A stretch of 64,000 nt of DNA, from NCBI RefSeq assembly GCF_000317615.1, contig NC_019780.1, positions 1,261,840-1,325,839 on the forward strand, written 5' to 3'. Each line of letters opens with the position of its first letter. Position 1 is the stretch's first letter. The translations under genes were made by a program, and so were the position numbers. The DNA comes from Dactylococcopsis salina PCC 8305. Lineage in GTDB: Bacteria > Cyanobacteriota > Cyanobacteriia > Cyanobacteriales > Rubidibacteraceae. The notes beneath the pieces were generated by a model. That model searched no databases and had not been told where the DNA came from. It saw nothing but the letters and a program-made list of their open reading frames with translations. Below, piece after piece: positions 53,147 to 61,951 of the stretch.

Positions 53147-54487
53147 ATGAAACTGCTCGATCGCCCTCGTTTAGGTTTAGCGGTGGCTCTGGCTAAAACC
53201 GTCACTGCTATTGTCAAAAAATTACGTTTAGGTGCTGCCAGTGTTTTACCTGGAGAAATTGCCCGCCGTTTTCATCCTAAACTTTTATCCCTTTTATGTG
53301 AACAAGTCCAATCAGGAATTATTTTAATTGTTGGCACAAATGGTAAAACTACAACTTCCCTTCTCCTCAGAACAATTTTAGAAGCAAATGGCGCAAAAGT
53401 TACTCATAACGCCACTGGTGCGAACCTCGTTAATGGCTTAATTACCGCACTTTTAGCAGATACGAATATTTTTGGCAAACTGAACGCTGATTATGCCATT
53501 TTAGAAGTAGATGAAAACATTGTTCCGCTTTTAGTTAAAGAATGCCAACCCCAAATTATTTTAGGTTTAAATCTGTTTCGAGACCAACTCGATCGATATG
53601 GAGAAGTTGATACCATTAACCAAAAATGGCAAGAAGCAATTACACCACTTTCTGAAACAACCACTGTCATTCTTAATGCTGATGATCCAAGCCTTTCTTA
53701 TCTCGGTCAAAACTTACCCCAAACCGTTTTATTCTTCGGTTTAAATCAGCCCAATTTATACTTAGAAGAAATTCCTCACGCCGTTGACTCCATCTATTGT
53801 CCCGTTTGCGGTGCATCCCTAACCTATCAAGGGGTTTATCTGTCTCATCTCGGAGACTATCATTGTTCTAGTTGTGGTTTCGCCAAATCAAACCTAGATA
53901 TCAATAGTAAAGAATGGGGACAAATTTTAGTGGGAGTTTATAACAAATATAATACCTTAGCGGCGGTTTTAACCGCACAAACCTTAAACATTTCTCCGCA
54001 ACTGATTAAACGAGAAATCCAAAACTTTCGCGCCGCTTTTGGACGTGCTGAAGAATTAAATGTCAAAGGAAAACAGGTGAGAATACTACTTTCTAAAAAT
54101 CCTGTTGGTATGAATGAAACTATCAGAACCGTTAATGAAATTAAAGCCCAGGGAAAATCAGAAACGACTTTATTAGTGTTAAACGATCGAACGCCCGATG
54201 GAACTGATGTATCATGGATTTGGGATGTTGATACAGAAAAATTAGTAGAAAAAGGAGGAACAATTGTTATCAGCGGCGATCGGGTTTATGATCTCGCATT
54301 ACGGATTCAATATAGCCAACAAACCCTAAATAATCCTAACCTCAACCTGATCATTAAAGAAAACCTAAAACAAGCCATTGATATCGCTTTAAAATCTACG
54401 CCTCCCGATCAAACCCTTCATATTCTTCCCACCTATTCTGCTATGTTAGAAGTTCGACAAATTCTAACTGGACGTAAAATTCAATAA
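53147..54487 (+). CDS. MurT-like Mur ligase (lipid II amidation type)
   Basis: A 446-residue Mur ligase-family protein with the MurT layout: the P-loop GTNGKTTTSLLL, NATGANLVNGLI, a four-Cys zinc ribbon (CPVCGASL and CSSCGF) inserted in the central domain, YNKYNTLAAVL and a DUF1727 C-terminus with NDRTPDGTDVSWIWDVD. In Gram-positives MurT works with the glutaminase GatD to amidate D-Glu of lipid II. No gatD gene is adjacent here; the next gene is an M16 peptidase homologue 18 bp downstream. The substrate in this organism is therefore uncertain. Confidence 0.87.
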   Translation: MKLLDRPRLGLAVALAKTVTAIVKKLRLGAASVLPGEIARRFHPKLLSLLCEQVQSGIILIVGTNGKTTTSLLLRTILEANGAKVTHNATGANLVNGLITALLADTNIFGKLNADYAILEVDENIVPLLVKECQPQIILGLNLFRDQLDRYGEVDTINQKWQEAITPLSETTTVILNADDPSLSYLGQNLPQTVLFFGLNQPNLYLEEIPHAVDSIYCPVCGASLTYQGVYLSHLGDYHCSSCGFAKSNLDINSKEWGQILVGVYNKYNTLAAVLTAQTLNISPQLIKREIQNFRAAFGRAEELNVKGKQVRILLSKNPVGMNETIRTVNEIKAQGKSETTLLVLNDRTPDGTDVSWIWDVDTEKLVEKGGTIVISGDRVYDLALRIQYSQQTLNNPNLNLIIKENLKQAIDIALKSTPPDQTLHILPTYSAMLEVRQILTGRKIQ

Positions 54488-54505
54488 GTCAATCATTAAA
54501 ATCTA

Positions 54506-55777
54506 ATGGCAACCTTAAACCCAAATTCCACACAGCAAACAGCACAACGTTTTACCTTAGACAATGGAATTACTCTCATCGTAATTGAAAATCCTACCGC
54601 CGATATTATCGCCAGCAGACTCTACTTTAAAAATGCAGGAACACGAGTGGAATCAACTTCTCAAGCTGGCGTTTCTCACCTTCTCTCGACAGTGATCACC
54701 AAAGGAACAGAAAACCTCAAGGCGGCAGAAATTGCCGAAAAAATTGAAGCCGTCGGTGCTGGATTAAACGCCGAAAGTGCAAATGATTACTTTGCAATGA
54801 GTTTAAAAACGGTTTCTCAAGACTTTTCTGAAATGCTGCAATTAGTGGGAGAAATGATCCGTTTTCCCAGCTTACCCGAAACAGAAATTGAACTGGAACA
54901 AAGCTTAACCTTACAAAATATTATTGCTCAAAAAGAACAGCCCTTTAATCTGGCTTTTAATCAGCTTCGATCGCAAATGTATCCTGAACATCCCTATGGA
55001 ACATCAGTTTTAGGGACAGAAGCAACAGTTTCCAGTTTAACTCGCGCCGATCTCAAAACCTATCACGAAACTTATTTTCGCCCCGATCAATTAATAATTA
55101 GTATCGCCGGACGCATCACCTTAAAACAAGCCATTGAAGAAGTCAGCGCCGTTTTTGGCGACTGGAAACGCCCCACAACTAATTTCCCAACTCCCACTCT
55201 CCCCCCTTTAACGCCACAACCTTCAGAAAAATTCCTCTCTCAAAATACCCAACAAACAATCATCATGTTGGGATATCTCAGCGCTTCCATACAAGATGCA
55301 GATTATCCCGTTTTAAAACTAATTAATACCTATTTGGGAAATGGTTTGTCCTCACGATTATTTGTAGAATTACGAGAGAAACAAGGACTCGCCTACGATG
55401 TTTCTGCATTTTATCCCACTCGCCTTGAGCCGTCGCACTTTGTCACTTATATTGGTACTGCTCCTGATAATGTAGAAATTGCCTTAAAAGGACTAAAAAA
55501 AGAAGTACAACGATTGTGTGAAGTCCAATTAACAGCAGAAGAATTACAAGCCAGTAAAAATAAATTATTAGGACAATATGCGCTTGCGAAACAGAGTAAC
55601 GGACAACTTGCTCAATTATATGGTTGGTATGAAACCTTAAATCAAGGAGTAGAATTTGACGATCGTTTTCAAGACATGATCGCTGGCGTGACTAGCGAAG
55701 AAATGCAAACTGTCGCCCACAAATATCTACAAATTGAGCCTTATCTCTCCTTAGTCGGATCAAACTCAGCCTCATAA
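54506..55777 (+). CDS. M16 peptidase homologue lacking the zinc-binding motif
   Basis: A 423-residue M16B-family (processing-peptidase-like) protein. The position of the HxxEH zinc motif reads HLLST (58-62), so the catalytic Glu and second His are missing. The C-terminal RLFVELREKQGLAYDVSAF keeps the Arg/Tyr pair typical of the non-catalytic partner (MPP-alpha type). It is therefore probably the substrate-binding half of a heterodimer whose active partner is encoded elsewhere. It starts 18 bp after the MurT-like gene and is probably co-transcribed. Confidence 0.9.
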   Translation: MATLNPNSTQQTAQRFTLDNGITLIVIENPTADIIASRLYFKNAGTRVESTSQAGVSHLLSTVITKGTENLKAAEIAEKIEAVGAGLNAESANDYFAMSLKTVSQDFSEMLQLVGEMIRFPSLPETEIELEQSLTLQNIIAQKEQPFNLAFNQLRSQMYPEHPYGTSVLGTEATVSSLTRADLKTYHETYFRPDQLIISIAGRITLKQAIEEVSAVFGDWKRPTTNFPTPTLPPLTPQPSEKFLSQNTQQTIIMLGYLSASIQDADYPVLKLINTYLGNGLSSRLFVELREKQGLAYDVSAFYPTRLEPSHFVTYIGTAPDNVEIALKGLKKEVQRLCEVQLTAEELQASKNKLLGQYALAKQSNGQLAQLYGWYETLNQGVEFDDRFQDMIAGVTSEEMQTVAHKYLQIEPYLSLVGSNSAS

Positions 55778-55796
55778 TTCTCCCTTTGAAAGATTG

Positions 55797-55865
55797 TAGG
55801 TTGGGTGGAGAGAAACGAAACCCAACAGATAATCCCCCCTAACCCCCCTTTGAAAGGGGGGAATC
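55797..55865. repeat. GGTTGGGT repeat followed by a C-run/G-run palindrome
   Basis: TAGGTTGGGTGGAGAGAAACG-AAACCCAACA is followed by TAATCCCCCCTAACCCCCC and TTTGAAAGGGGGGAATC, in the spacer before crtQ. Confidence 0.75.
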
Positions 55866-55941
55866 GGAATGATTTCGTCAGAAATGTTAATTTTTTTTTA
55901 CAATATGAGAGAACGTTGAAAAAAGGGTCATTGAACAGAGA

Positions 55942-57399
55942 ATGCGAGTTGCAATTGTTGGCGCAGGTTTAGCAGGACTTTCTACGGCGGTGAATTTAGC
56001 AGATGCGGGATGGGAAGTAGAAATCTACGAATCTCGCCCCTTCGTAGGAGGAAAAGTCGGGAGTTGGGTGGATCAAGACGGAAATCATCTAGAAATGGGG
56101 TTGCACGTCTTTTTTGGCTGTTATTATCATTTATTTAGCCTCATGGAAAAAGTGGGCGCGATCGAGCATTTACGCCTCAAACAACATACCCACACCTTTG
56201 TTAACGAAGGGGGAAAACTGGGAGAGTTAGATTTTCGTTTCCTCACTGGCGCTCCTTTTAATGGCTTAAAAGCCTTTTTTACCACCTCTCAGCTTTCAAC
56301 AGTGGATAAAATGGCAAACTCCCTCGCCTTGGGAACTAGCCCCATTGTCAGGGGATTAGTGGACTTTAAAGGCGCAATGAAAACGATCCGCGATCTTGAT
56401 AAAATCAGTTTTGCAGACTGGTTTCGATCGCACGGTGGAAATGATGGCAGTTTACAAAGAATGTGGAATCCGATCGCCTATGCGTTGGGATTCATCGACA
56501 CCGAAAACATCTCAGCACGCTGTATGTTAACCATCTTTCAGCTTTTTGCCGCACGAACCGAGGCTTCAGTGTTACGAATGCTAGAAGGCTCTCCTCAAGA
56601 ATACCTCCATCAACCGATCATTAATTATTTAGAAGCGAAAGGGGCAAAAATTTACACTCGTCGTCGAGTGCGAGAAGTATTATACGAAGAGAGCGACGGA
56701 GAAACTCGCGTGAAAGGACTCGCCATTGCTAACGGTGAAGCCACAGAAACCATTACTGCGGATGCGTATGTCGCCGCCTGTGATATTCCTGGTATTAAAC
56801 GCTTACTCCCTGAAACGTGGCGAAAATGGTCAGCATTCGATAATATCTACAAACTGGATGCTGTACCAGTCGCAACAGTACAATTGCGGTTTGATGGTTG
56901 GGTGACAGAATTACAAGACGACAAAAAACGGAAACAGTTACAAGAAGCAACAGGGCTAGATAACTTACTCTATACTCCCGATGCTGATTTCTCCTGCTTT
57001 GCTGATTTAGCCCTCACCAGCCCTAGTGATTATTATCGGGAAGGGGAAGGATCATTATTACAATTAGTGTTGACTCCAGGCGATCCCTTTATTAAAGAAA
57101 CCAATAGCACGATCGCGCACCATGTCTTATCACAAGTTCACCAACTATTCCCCTCCTCTCGTGAACTAAACATGACCTGGTACAGTGTCGTCAAACTCGC
57201 TCAATCTCTATATCGTGAAGCGCCTGGCATGGATGTTTATCGCCCTGATCAAAAAACCCCTGTGACTAACTTCTTTCTTGCGGGGAGCTATACCCAACAG
57301 GATTACATTGACAGCATGGAAGGCGCAACCATTTCTGGAGAAAGAGCCGCCAAAGTCATTTTAAAGGAAAGTCGTAGGTTGGGTGAAACGACAGTGTAA
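55942..57399 (+). CDS. crtQ: Zeta-carotene desaturase
   Basis: Plant-type zeta-carotene desaturase, which turns 9,9'-di-cis-zeta-carotene into neurosporene/prolycopene with electrons passed to plastoquinone. The 485-residue protein has the FAD motif [17 protein letters not shown] at the N-terminus, [37 protein letters not shown] and the C-terminal [18 protein letters not shown] carotenoid-binding motif. [13 protein letters not shown] separates it from phytoene desaturase. The last eight residues (RRLGETTV) and the stop codon are translated from an intergenic GTAGGTTGGGTGAAAC repeat, so the original 3' end has been replaced. An SRPBCC gene follows 53 bp later. Confidence 0.95.
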   Translation: MRVAIVGAGLAGLSTAVNLADAGWEVEIYESRPFVGGKVGSWVDQDGNHLEMGLHVFFGCYYHLFSLMEKVGAIEHLRLKQHTHTFVNEGGKLGELDFRFLTGAPFNGLKAFFTTSQLSTVDKMANSLALGTSPIVRGLVDFKGAMKTIRDLDKISFADWFRSHGGNDGSLQRMWNPIAYALGFIDTENISARCMLTIFQLFAARTEASVLRMLEGSPQEYLHQPIINYLEAKGAKIYTRRRVREVLYEESDGETRVKGLAIANGEATETITADAYVAACDIPGIKRLLPETWRKWSAFDNIYKLDAVPVATVQLRFDGWVTELQDDKKRKQLQEATGLDNLLYTPDADFSCFADLALTSPSDYYREGEGSLLQLVLTPGDPFIKETNSTIAHHVLSQVHQLFPSSRELNMTWYSVVKLAQSLYREAPGMDVYRPDQKTPVTNFFLAGSYTQQDYIDSMEGATISGERAAKVILKESRRLGETTV

Positions 57400-57452
57400 C
57401 CCAACACCAATCAGTGACCAAATAACCAATAACCAATAACCAATAACTAAAA
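57370..57452. repeat. GGTTGGGT repeat and AACCAAT heptamers between crtQ and the SRPBCC gene
   Basis: GTAGGTTGGGTGAAACGACA with GTGTAACCCAACACC overlaps the crtQ 3' end. It is followed by four AACCAAT/AACTAA-type 7-bp units that run to the next gene's ATG. Confidence 0.8.
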
Positions 57453-57902
57453 ATGTCTAACTGGCTAGAACATAGCGTCGAAATCGAAGTCAATGCTCCC
57501 ATTGATCTAGTGTGGAGTTTATGGTCAGACTTAGAACAAATGCCAAAGTGGATGAAATGGATTGATTCAGTGGAAGTCTTGGCTGATGATCCTGATTTAT
57601 CCCGTTGGAAACTTGCTACTGGTGGCTGGGAGTTTAGTTGGTTGTCGCGGATTACAAAATTAGTTCCTGAACAGATTATTCAATGGGAATCAGTGGATGG
57701 TTTACCGAATAAGGGAGCAGTTCGCTTTTATGATCGCAAAACCAGCAGTATTGTTCGTTTATCTGTAGCTTATTCCATTCCTGGAATTTTGGGACAGATT
57801 ATGGATAGTTTATTTCTAGGACAAGCGGTAGAGTCCACTCTACAAGCCGATTTAGACCGATTTCGAGACTATATTGATCAAGTCTCATCTTCTCACCACT
57901 AG
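57453..57902 (+). CDS. SRPBCC (START-like) family protein
   Basis: A 149-residue START-like protein (polyketide cyclase/COQ10 type), a hydrophobic-cavity fold that binds lipids or carotenoids. It opens WLEHSVEIEVNAPIDLVWSL and has DLEQMPKWMKWIDSVEVL, both typical of the family. Genes of this type often follow crtQ in cyanobacteria, which suggests a role around carotenoid or quinone handling, but no activity is known. The ATG follows heptamer repeats without a Shine-Dalgarno sequence. Probably co-transcribed with crtQ. Confidence 0.85.
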   Translation: MSNWLEHSVEIEVNAPIDLVWSLWSDLEQMPKWMKWIDSVEVLADDPDLSRWKLATGGWEFSWLSRITKLVPEQIIQWESVDGLPNKGAVRFYDRKTSSIVRLSVAYSIPGILGQIMDSLFLGQAVESTLQADLDRFRDYIDQVSSSHH

Positions 57903-57946
57903 AAACCAAGCACTACGATGATAAATGTAAATAAATGTAAATCTAG

Positions 57947-58519
57947 ATGAACATGACGAATAATTGGTCAGATACGACAACCCTTAGCACTCGTGTTCGT
58001 AATCTCTTAATTGCTCTCGGAGCGATCGCGATTAGCATCACGATTTTTCTGGGATTACAAACGGATACTCCTTCCTTATCCCTAGAAGCACAAGCGGAAG
58101 AAGCAACCTCTCTAGAAGTTGCTCTCAGAAGCGAAAAGCCGACTTTCCTAGAGTTTTATGCGAATTGGTGTACAAGTTGCCAGGCAATGGCGAAAGATAT
58201 TGGGGAACTTAAACAAACCTATGGCGATCGCGTTAATTTTGTGATGCTTAATGTAGATAACGATAAATGGTTGCCCGAAATGTTGCAATACGATGTGAGT
58301 AGTATCCCCCATTTTGCCTTTCTCGATCAGGAAGGAAAGCCGATCGCATCGGTAATCGGAGAACAACCGCGATCGATCTTAGATCGCAATTTGCAAGCAT
58401 TAGCTCAAAATGAGACCCTTCCTTATGAAAGTAAACAAGGCGCTCGATCGAGCTTAGAATCCGCAAAACCCACGCCATCAAGCAAATCCGAAGTTGAACC
58501 TCGCACCCATGGACGGTAA
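57947..58519 (+). CDS. Membrane-anchored thioredoxin-like protein (TxlA/HCF164 type)
   Basis: A 190-residue thioredoxin-fold protein with an N-terminal membrane anchor (about 18-40; RNLLIALGAIAISITIFLGL). The thioredoxin domain follows, with FLEFYANWCTSCQAMAKDI, whose active site reads WCTSC, and the cis-Pro loop SSIPHFAFLD. This layout is that of TxlA/HCF164, which carries reducing power across the thylakoid membrane for cytochrome and photosystem assembly. The C-terminal ~30 residues are Ser/Pro/Lys-rich and disordered. The stop codon is followed by a CATCCGATCGGATG palindrome and T run, then the psbA promoter. Confidence 0.87.
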   Translation: MNMTNNWSDTTTLSTRVRNLLIALGAIAISITIFLGLQTDTPSLSLEAQAEEATSLEVALRSEKPTFLEFYANWCTSCQAMAKDIGELKQTYGDRVNFVMLNVDNDKWLPEMLQYDVSSIPHFAFLDQEGKPIASVIGEQPRSILDRNLQALAQNETLPYESKQGARSSLESAKPTPSSKSEVEPRTHGR

Positions 58520-58524
58520 TCAAT

Positions 58525-58545
58525 CATCCGATCGGATGAGTTTTT
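58525..58545 (+). terminator. Palindromic terminator before psbA
   Basis: CATCCGATCGGATG is a perfect palindrome followed by AGTTTTTG, 6 bp after the txlA-like stop codon; it probably insulates psbA from upstream transcription. Confidence 0.6.
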
Positions 58546-58555
58546 GTGAGAACGC

Positions 58556-58584
58556 TTTACAAAACGCAATGTATTGTTTATATT
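58556..58584 (+). promoter_or_regulatory. psbA promoter
   Basis: A strong sigma-70 promoter: -35 TTTACA (58556-58561), exactly 17 bp spacer, -10 TATATT (58579-58584). The predicted start near 58591 gives a 5' leader of about 63 bases, normal for psbA. Confidence 0.8.
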
Positions 58585-58653
58585 AGTTACAGGTTGCAAA
58601 ACGCAACCCAATCAAAAATTAACACTTGTCGTGTTCAAAGCAATCATAAAACT

Positions 58654-59736
58654 ATGACAACCACTTTACAGCAACAACAAAGCCAGAATATCTGGGAACG
58701 CTTCTGCCAGTGGGTAACTAGCACCAACAACCGCCTTTATGTAGGCTGGTTCGGCGTGTTAATGATCCCTACCCTCTTAACCGCAACCACTTGCTTCATC
58801 ATCGCGTTCGTCGCAGCACCTCCCGTTGACATCGACGGTATCCGTGAACCCGTAGCTGGTTCTTTACTCTACGGAAACAACATCATCTCTGGTGCAGTTG
58901 TTCCTTCCTCCAACGCCATTGGACTTCACTTCTATCCCATCTGGGAAGCAGCATCCTTAGACGAATGGCTCTACAACGGTGGCCCTTACCAGTTAATCGC
59001 ATTCCACTTCTTAATCGGAATCTTCTGCTACCTCGGACGTGAGTGGGAACTTTCCTACCGTCTCGGAATGCGCCCCTGGATTTGTGTCGCGTTCTCCGCA
59101 CCAGTAGCGGCAGCAACTGCAGTGTTCTTAATCTATCCCATCGGACAAGGTTCTTTCTCTGATGGAATGCCATTAGGAATCAGTGGTACATTCAACTTCA
59201 TGTTCGTCTTCCAAGCGGAACACAACATCTTAATGCACCCCTTCCATATGCTCGGAGTAGCAGGTGTATTCGGCGGCGCCTTATTCTCCGCCATGCACGG
59301 TTCTCTCGTAACTTCCAGCTTAGTACGTGAGACAACTGAAAACGAAAGCCAAAACAACGGCTACAAATTCGGACAAGAAGAAGAAACCTACAACATCGTG
59401 GCAGCACACGGCTACTTCGGTCGCTTAATCTTCCAATATGCGAGCTTCAACAACAGCCGTAGCTTACACTTCTTCTTAGCCGCTTGGCCCGTCATCGGAA
59501 TCTGGTTCACCGCATTAGGAATCAGCACCATGGCGTTTAACCTCAACGGATTCAACTTCAACCAGTCCGTAATTGACAGCCAAGGTCGCGTCATCAACAC
59601 TTGGGCGGACGTATTAAACCGCGCTAACTTAGGATTCGAGGTAATGCACGAACGTAACGCGCACAACTTCCCCTTAGACTTAGCGGCTGGTGAATCCACC
59701 CCTGTAGCAATGCAAGCACCTGAAATCAACGGTTAA
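58654..59736 (+). CDS. psbA: Photosystem II D1 protein, Glu130 (high-light) form
   Basis: D1 is the reaction-centre subunit that binds P680, pheophytin, the Mn cluster and QB. The 360-residue product is full length. Counting from ATG at 58654 gives Tyr161 (YZ), Asp170, Glu189 and His190, His198, His215, Ser264 and a C-terminus with processing site after Ala344, leaving a 16-residue extension. Residue 130 is Glu ([13 protein letters not shown]), the high-light D1 variant. The open frame starts at 58546 but the first 36 codons lie in the promoter and leader. A TTCG-loop terminator follows. Confidence 0.99.
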   Translation: MTTTLQQQQSQNIWERFCQWVTSTNNRLYVGWFGVLMIPTLLTATTCFIIAFVAAPPVDIDGIREPVAGSLLYGNNIISGAVVPSSNAIGLHFYPIWEAASLDEWLYNGGPYQLIAFHFLIGIFCYLGREWELSYRLGMRPWICVAFSAPVAAATAVFLIYPIGQGSFSDGMPLGISGTFNFMFVFQAEHNILMHPFHMLGVAGVFGGALFSAMHGSLVTSSLVRETTENESQNNGYKFGQEEETYNIVAAHGYFGRLIFQYASFNNSRSLHFFLAAWPVIGIWFTALGISTMAFNLNGFNFNQSVIDSQGRVINTWADVLNRANLGFEVMHERNAHNFPLDLAAGESTPVAMQAPEING

Positions 59737-59764
59737 TCTTTCACAGATAACTAACTGATTTCTA

Positions 59765-59792
59765 ACCCTCTCCTTCGGGAGGGGGTTTTTTG
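59765..59792 (+). terminator. Rho-independent terminator after psbA
   Basis: CCCTCTCC and GGAGGGGG pair (one G-T) around a TTCG tetraloop, followed by six T residues, 30 bp after the stop codon. Confidence 0.92.
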
Positions 59793-59841
59793 TTTGACTC
59801 CACAGACGTGCGATCGCAATTTTAAAAAGTAGATGTTATAT

Positions 59842-59879
59842 CTTGTAGGGTTTGCAAGGCAAACCCTACGGTCAATGAG
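59842..59879. repeat. 38-bp palindromic repeat (copy 2)
   Basis: Identical to the copy at 52604-52641. On the minus strand its CTCATTGA supplies the final Ala/His codons and the stop codon of menD. Confidence 0.8.
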
Positions 59880-61590
59880 CTACATTTAGATTGATGATAT
59901 GTTCTCGCCATTGCTTGCTTTGCTGACGATCGGTTACAATTTCTAAAATTCGGATGCCTTGTTGCGGTAAGGGGTTTAATAAAGCCTCTAATTCTTGCCA
60001 AGTTTTAATTGTTATATATTCAATTCCATAAGTGTCACACAAGGCAGCAAAATTAATCGTTTGAGGAGTAGCAAAATAATCTTCAAATACATCGTCAAAT
60101 TGAGAAATCGGTAACATTTCAAAAATGCCACCGCCGTTATTATTAACCAAAATAATGGTAAGATGACCGCGCAATTGTTGATGGATTAAAAAGCCGTTTG
60201 TATCATGGAGGAGTGCTAAATCTCCTGTTAGACAAACCGCACTTTTTCCCTGATGGGCAATTCCTAAAGCGGTGGAAAGTGTGCCATCAATGCCATTCGC
60301 ACCGCGATTAAATAAGGGATAAATTCCTCGTGAGTTGGGTTGCCAAAACCATTCCACATCTCGCACTGCTAAACTATTGGCAATGAAGCAAGGCGTATTT
60401 TTAGGAAGGGTTTGTGAGAGTAACCAAGCAGTTTTCGGTTCGATGATTTCTCTCGTGTTGCTGAGTTTTCGATCGAGCTTTTCTCGTGTTTTCTGTTCTA
60501 AAGTTAACCATTGTTTTTGATAAGAAGAAAGGGGAACAACGGTGGGATTATCTTGACAAATTGCCGAAAATGTGGTATGCAGTGGCAAAGTCGATCGATG
60601 CAGGGGATCAAAATTGTCCCCTCCTGTGGTCAAAACCCAAGACGGAGGAGAAATCTCCTGTAACCAACTGCGAAGAATCTTGCTGGTGGGAAACGCACCG
60701 ATTTGAATCACCATTTCTGGGATCAGGGTGTTTGCGATCGCTTCCTCCCGTAGAATAAAGTCATAGGTAGAAATCAGATTCGGGATTAAATGAGCGTGAT
60801 TTCTAACAGGTGAGAGTCCTTCCGCTAAAACCACCCATCCCAAACAGTTGGCTAAATGCGCGATCGAGCGACAATATTCCTCAACCGCTAACGGTTGATC
60901 AACTCCTGCAATGATAATCCCTCGATCGCAACGTTTCCAAGTCTCCCAGGGAAGCACTTGTTCAATAAGCGGAGACTCTGGGGGAACTAAATGGGAGAAG
61001 AAGCCGTCAAAATCAGACAGCACTCGCTGAACGGAGTGTGGTGTGGGGGCCAGTGGATCACGAAACGGAATATTGAGATGAACCGCAGCTGGAAAGGGAA
61101 ACCGCGATCGAGCAACTGCTTGCACGAGAGTTTGTCGTAAATAGCGCAACTGTTGCCTTTCCTCACTGGGAAGCCCTAACTCCGCATACCAACTGGGATA
61201 ACTCCCATATAACTTTTGCTGATCAATGGTTTGTCCACTGTGACAATGACGCAACTCTGGCGGTCGATCGGCAGTTAAAACCAGCATCGGAACACCACTT
61301 TCCCTCGCCTCAATCACAGCAGGATAAAAATTCGCCCCCGCCGTTCCCGATGTACAAACTAACGCCACTGGGCTTCCCGTTATTTTCCCTTTCCCTAACG
61401 CAAAAAACGCGCCCGATCGTTCATCTAAAATGGGAATCGCCTCGATCTCAGGATGTCTCGCAAACGCAGTGGTGATTGGACCCGATCTCGAACCTGGACA
61501 AACCACCGCCGTTTTTATCCCCAGACGAGAAAGCGTTTCCACCAATACTGAACTCCATAGTGTATTAACATTCCGAAAATCAAGATTCAT
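59872..61590 (-). CDS. menD: SEPHCHC synthase (menaquinone/phylloquinone pathway)
   Basis: MenD is a thiamine-diphosphate enzyme that joins isochorismate and 2-oxoglutarate, an early step toward phylloquinone, the photosystem I A1 cofactor. The 572-residue product shows the N-terminal VVCPGSRSGPITTAF, ALVCTSGTAGANFYPAVIEA, LTADRPPELRHCHSGQTIDQ and the C-terminal ThDP-binding TALGIAHQGKSAVCLTGDLA. The frame opens at a TTG (61620), but ATG at 61590 gives the usual MNLDFRNVNTLWSS start. The stop codon falls inside a 38-bp palindromic repeat. Monocistronic, convergent with psbA. Confidence 0.95.
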   Translation of the reverse strand: MNLDFRNVNTLWSSVLVETLSRLGIKTAVVCPGSRSGPITTAFARHPEIEAIPILDERSGAFFALGKGKITGSPVALVCTSGTAGANFYPAVIEARESGVPMLVLTADRPPELRHCHSGQTIDQQKLYGSYPSWYAELGLPSEERQQLRYLRQTLVQAVARSRFPFPAAVHLNIPFRDPLAPTPHSVQRVLSDFDGFFSHLVPPESPLIEQVLPWETWKRCDRGIIIAGVDQPLAVEEYCRSIAHLANCLGWVVLAEGLSPVRNHAHLIPNLISTYDFILREEAIANTLIPEMVIQIGAFPTSKILRSWLQEISPPSWVLTTGGDNFDPLHRSTLPLHTTFSAICQDNPTVVPLSSYQKQWLTLEQKTREKLDRKLSNTREIIEPKTAWLLSQTLPKNTPCFIANSLAVRDVEWFWQPNSRGIYPLFNRGANGIDGTLSTALGIAHQGKSAVCLTGDLALLHDTNGFLIHQQLRGHLTIILVNNNGGGIFEMLPISQFDDVFEDYFATPQTINFAALCDTYGIEYITIKTWQELEALLNPLPQQGIRILEIVTDRQQSKQWREHIINLNVAH

Positions 61591-61620
61591 TTTTATACCG
61601 TATTTCTTTCCCGAAGCCAA

Positions 61621-61850
61621 GCGTGAGGAGGATTATATCAGGTTCAGAGTCATCGCTTATCATTATCTTTTGTGTTGGGTTTCGTTTCCTCCACCCATTG
61701 CAGTGACCAGTGACCAGTGATCAGTGAACAAATAACGAATAACGAATAACGAATAACGAATATTGTTGTTGGGTTTCGTTTCCTCCACCCAACCTACCTT
61801 CTTTCCCCCCCTTTCAAAGGGGGGTTAGGGGGGATTACCGCCAAAAGGTG
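61621..61850. repeat. Composite repeats, heptamers and palindrome between menD and priA
   Basis: TTATATCAGGTTCAG with GTGTTGGGTTTCGTTTCCTC, then GACCAGT heptamers and five AACGAAT heptamers, a second GTTGGGTTTCGTTTCCTCC, and a CCCCCCTTTCAAAGGGGGG palindrome with TTAGGGGGGATTACC. No gene is seen. Confidence 0.8.
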
Positions 61851-61951
61851 TTAGGAGGAATAACAGAGAAAAACGATCGCGCCAGGACAAGACATAATAT
61901 TAAAATTGTAGTCGTCGGATTTGCGCCGTTACTCACCTTAAAACTGGAAAA

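Noticed and set aside
58883-59729. Antisense ORFs of 69-105 residues across psbA
   Set aside because: Produced by the strong codon bias of psbA; no start signals and no recognisable domain.
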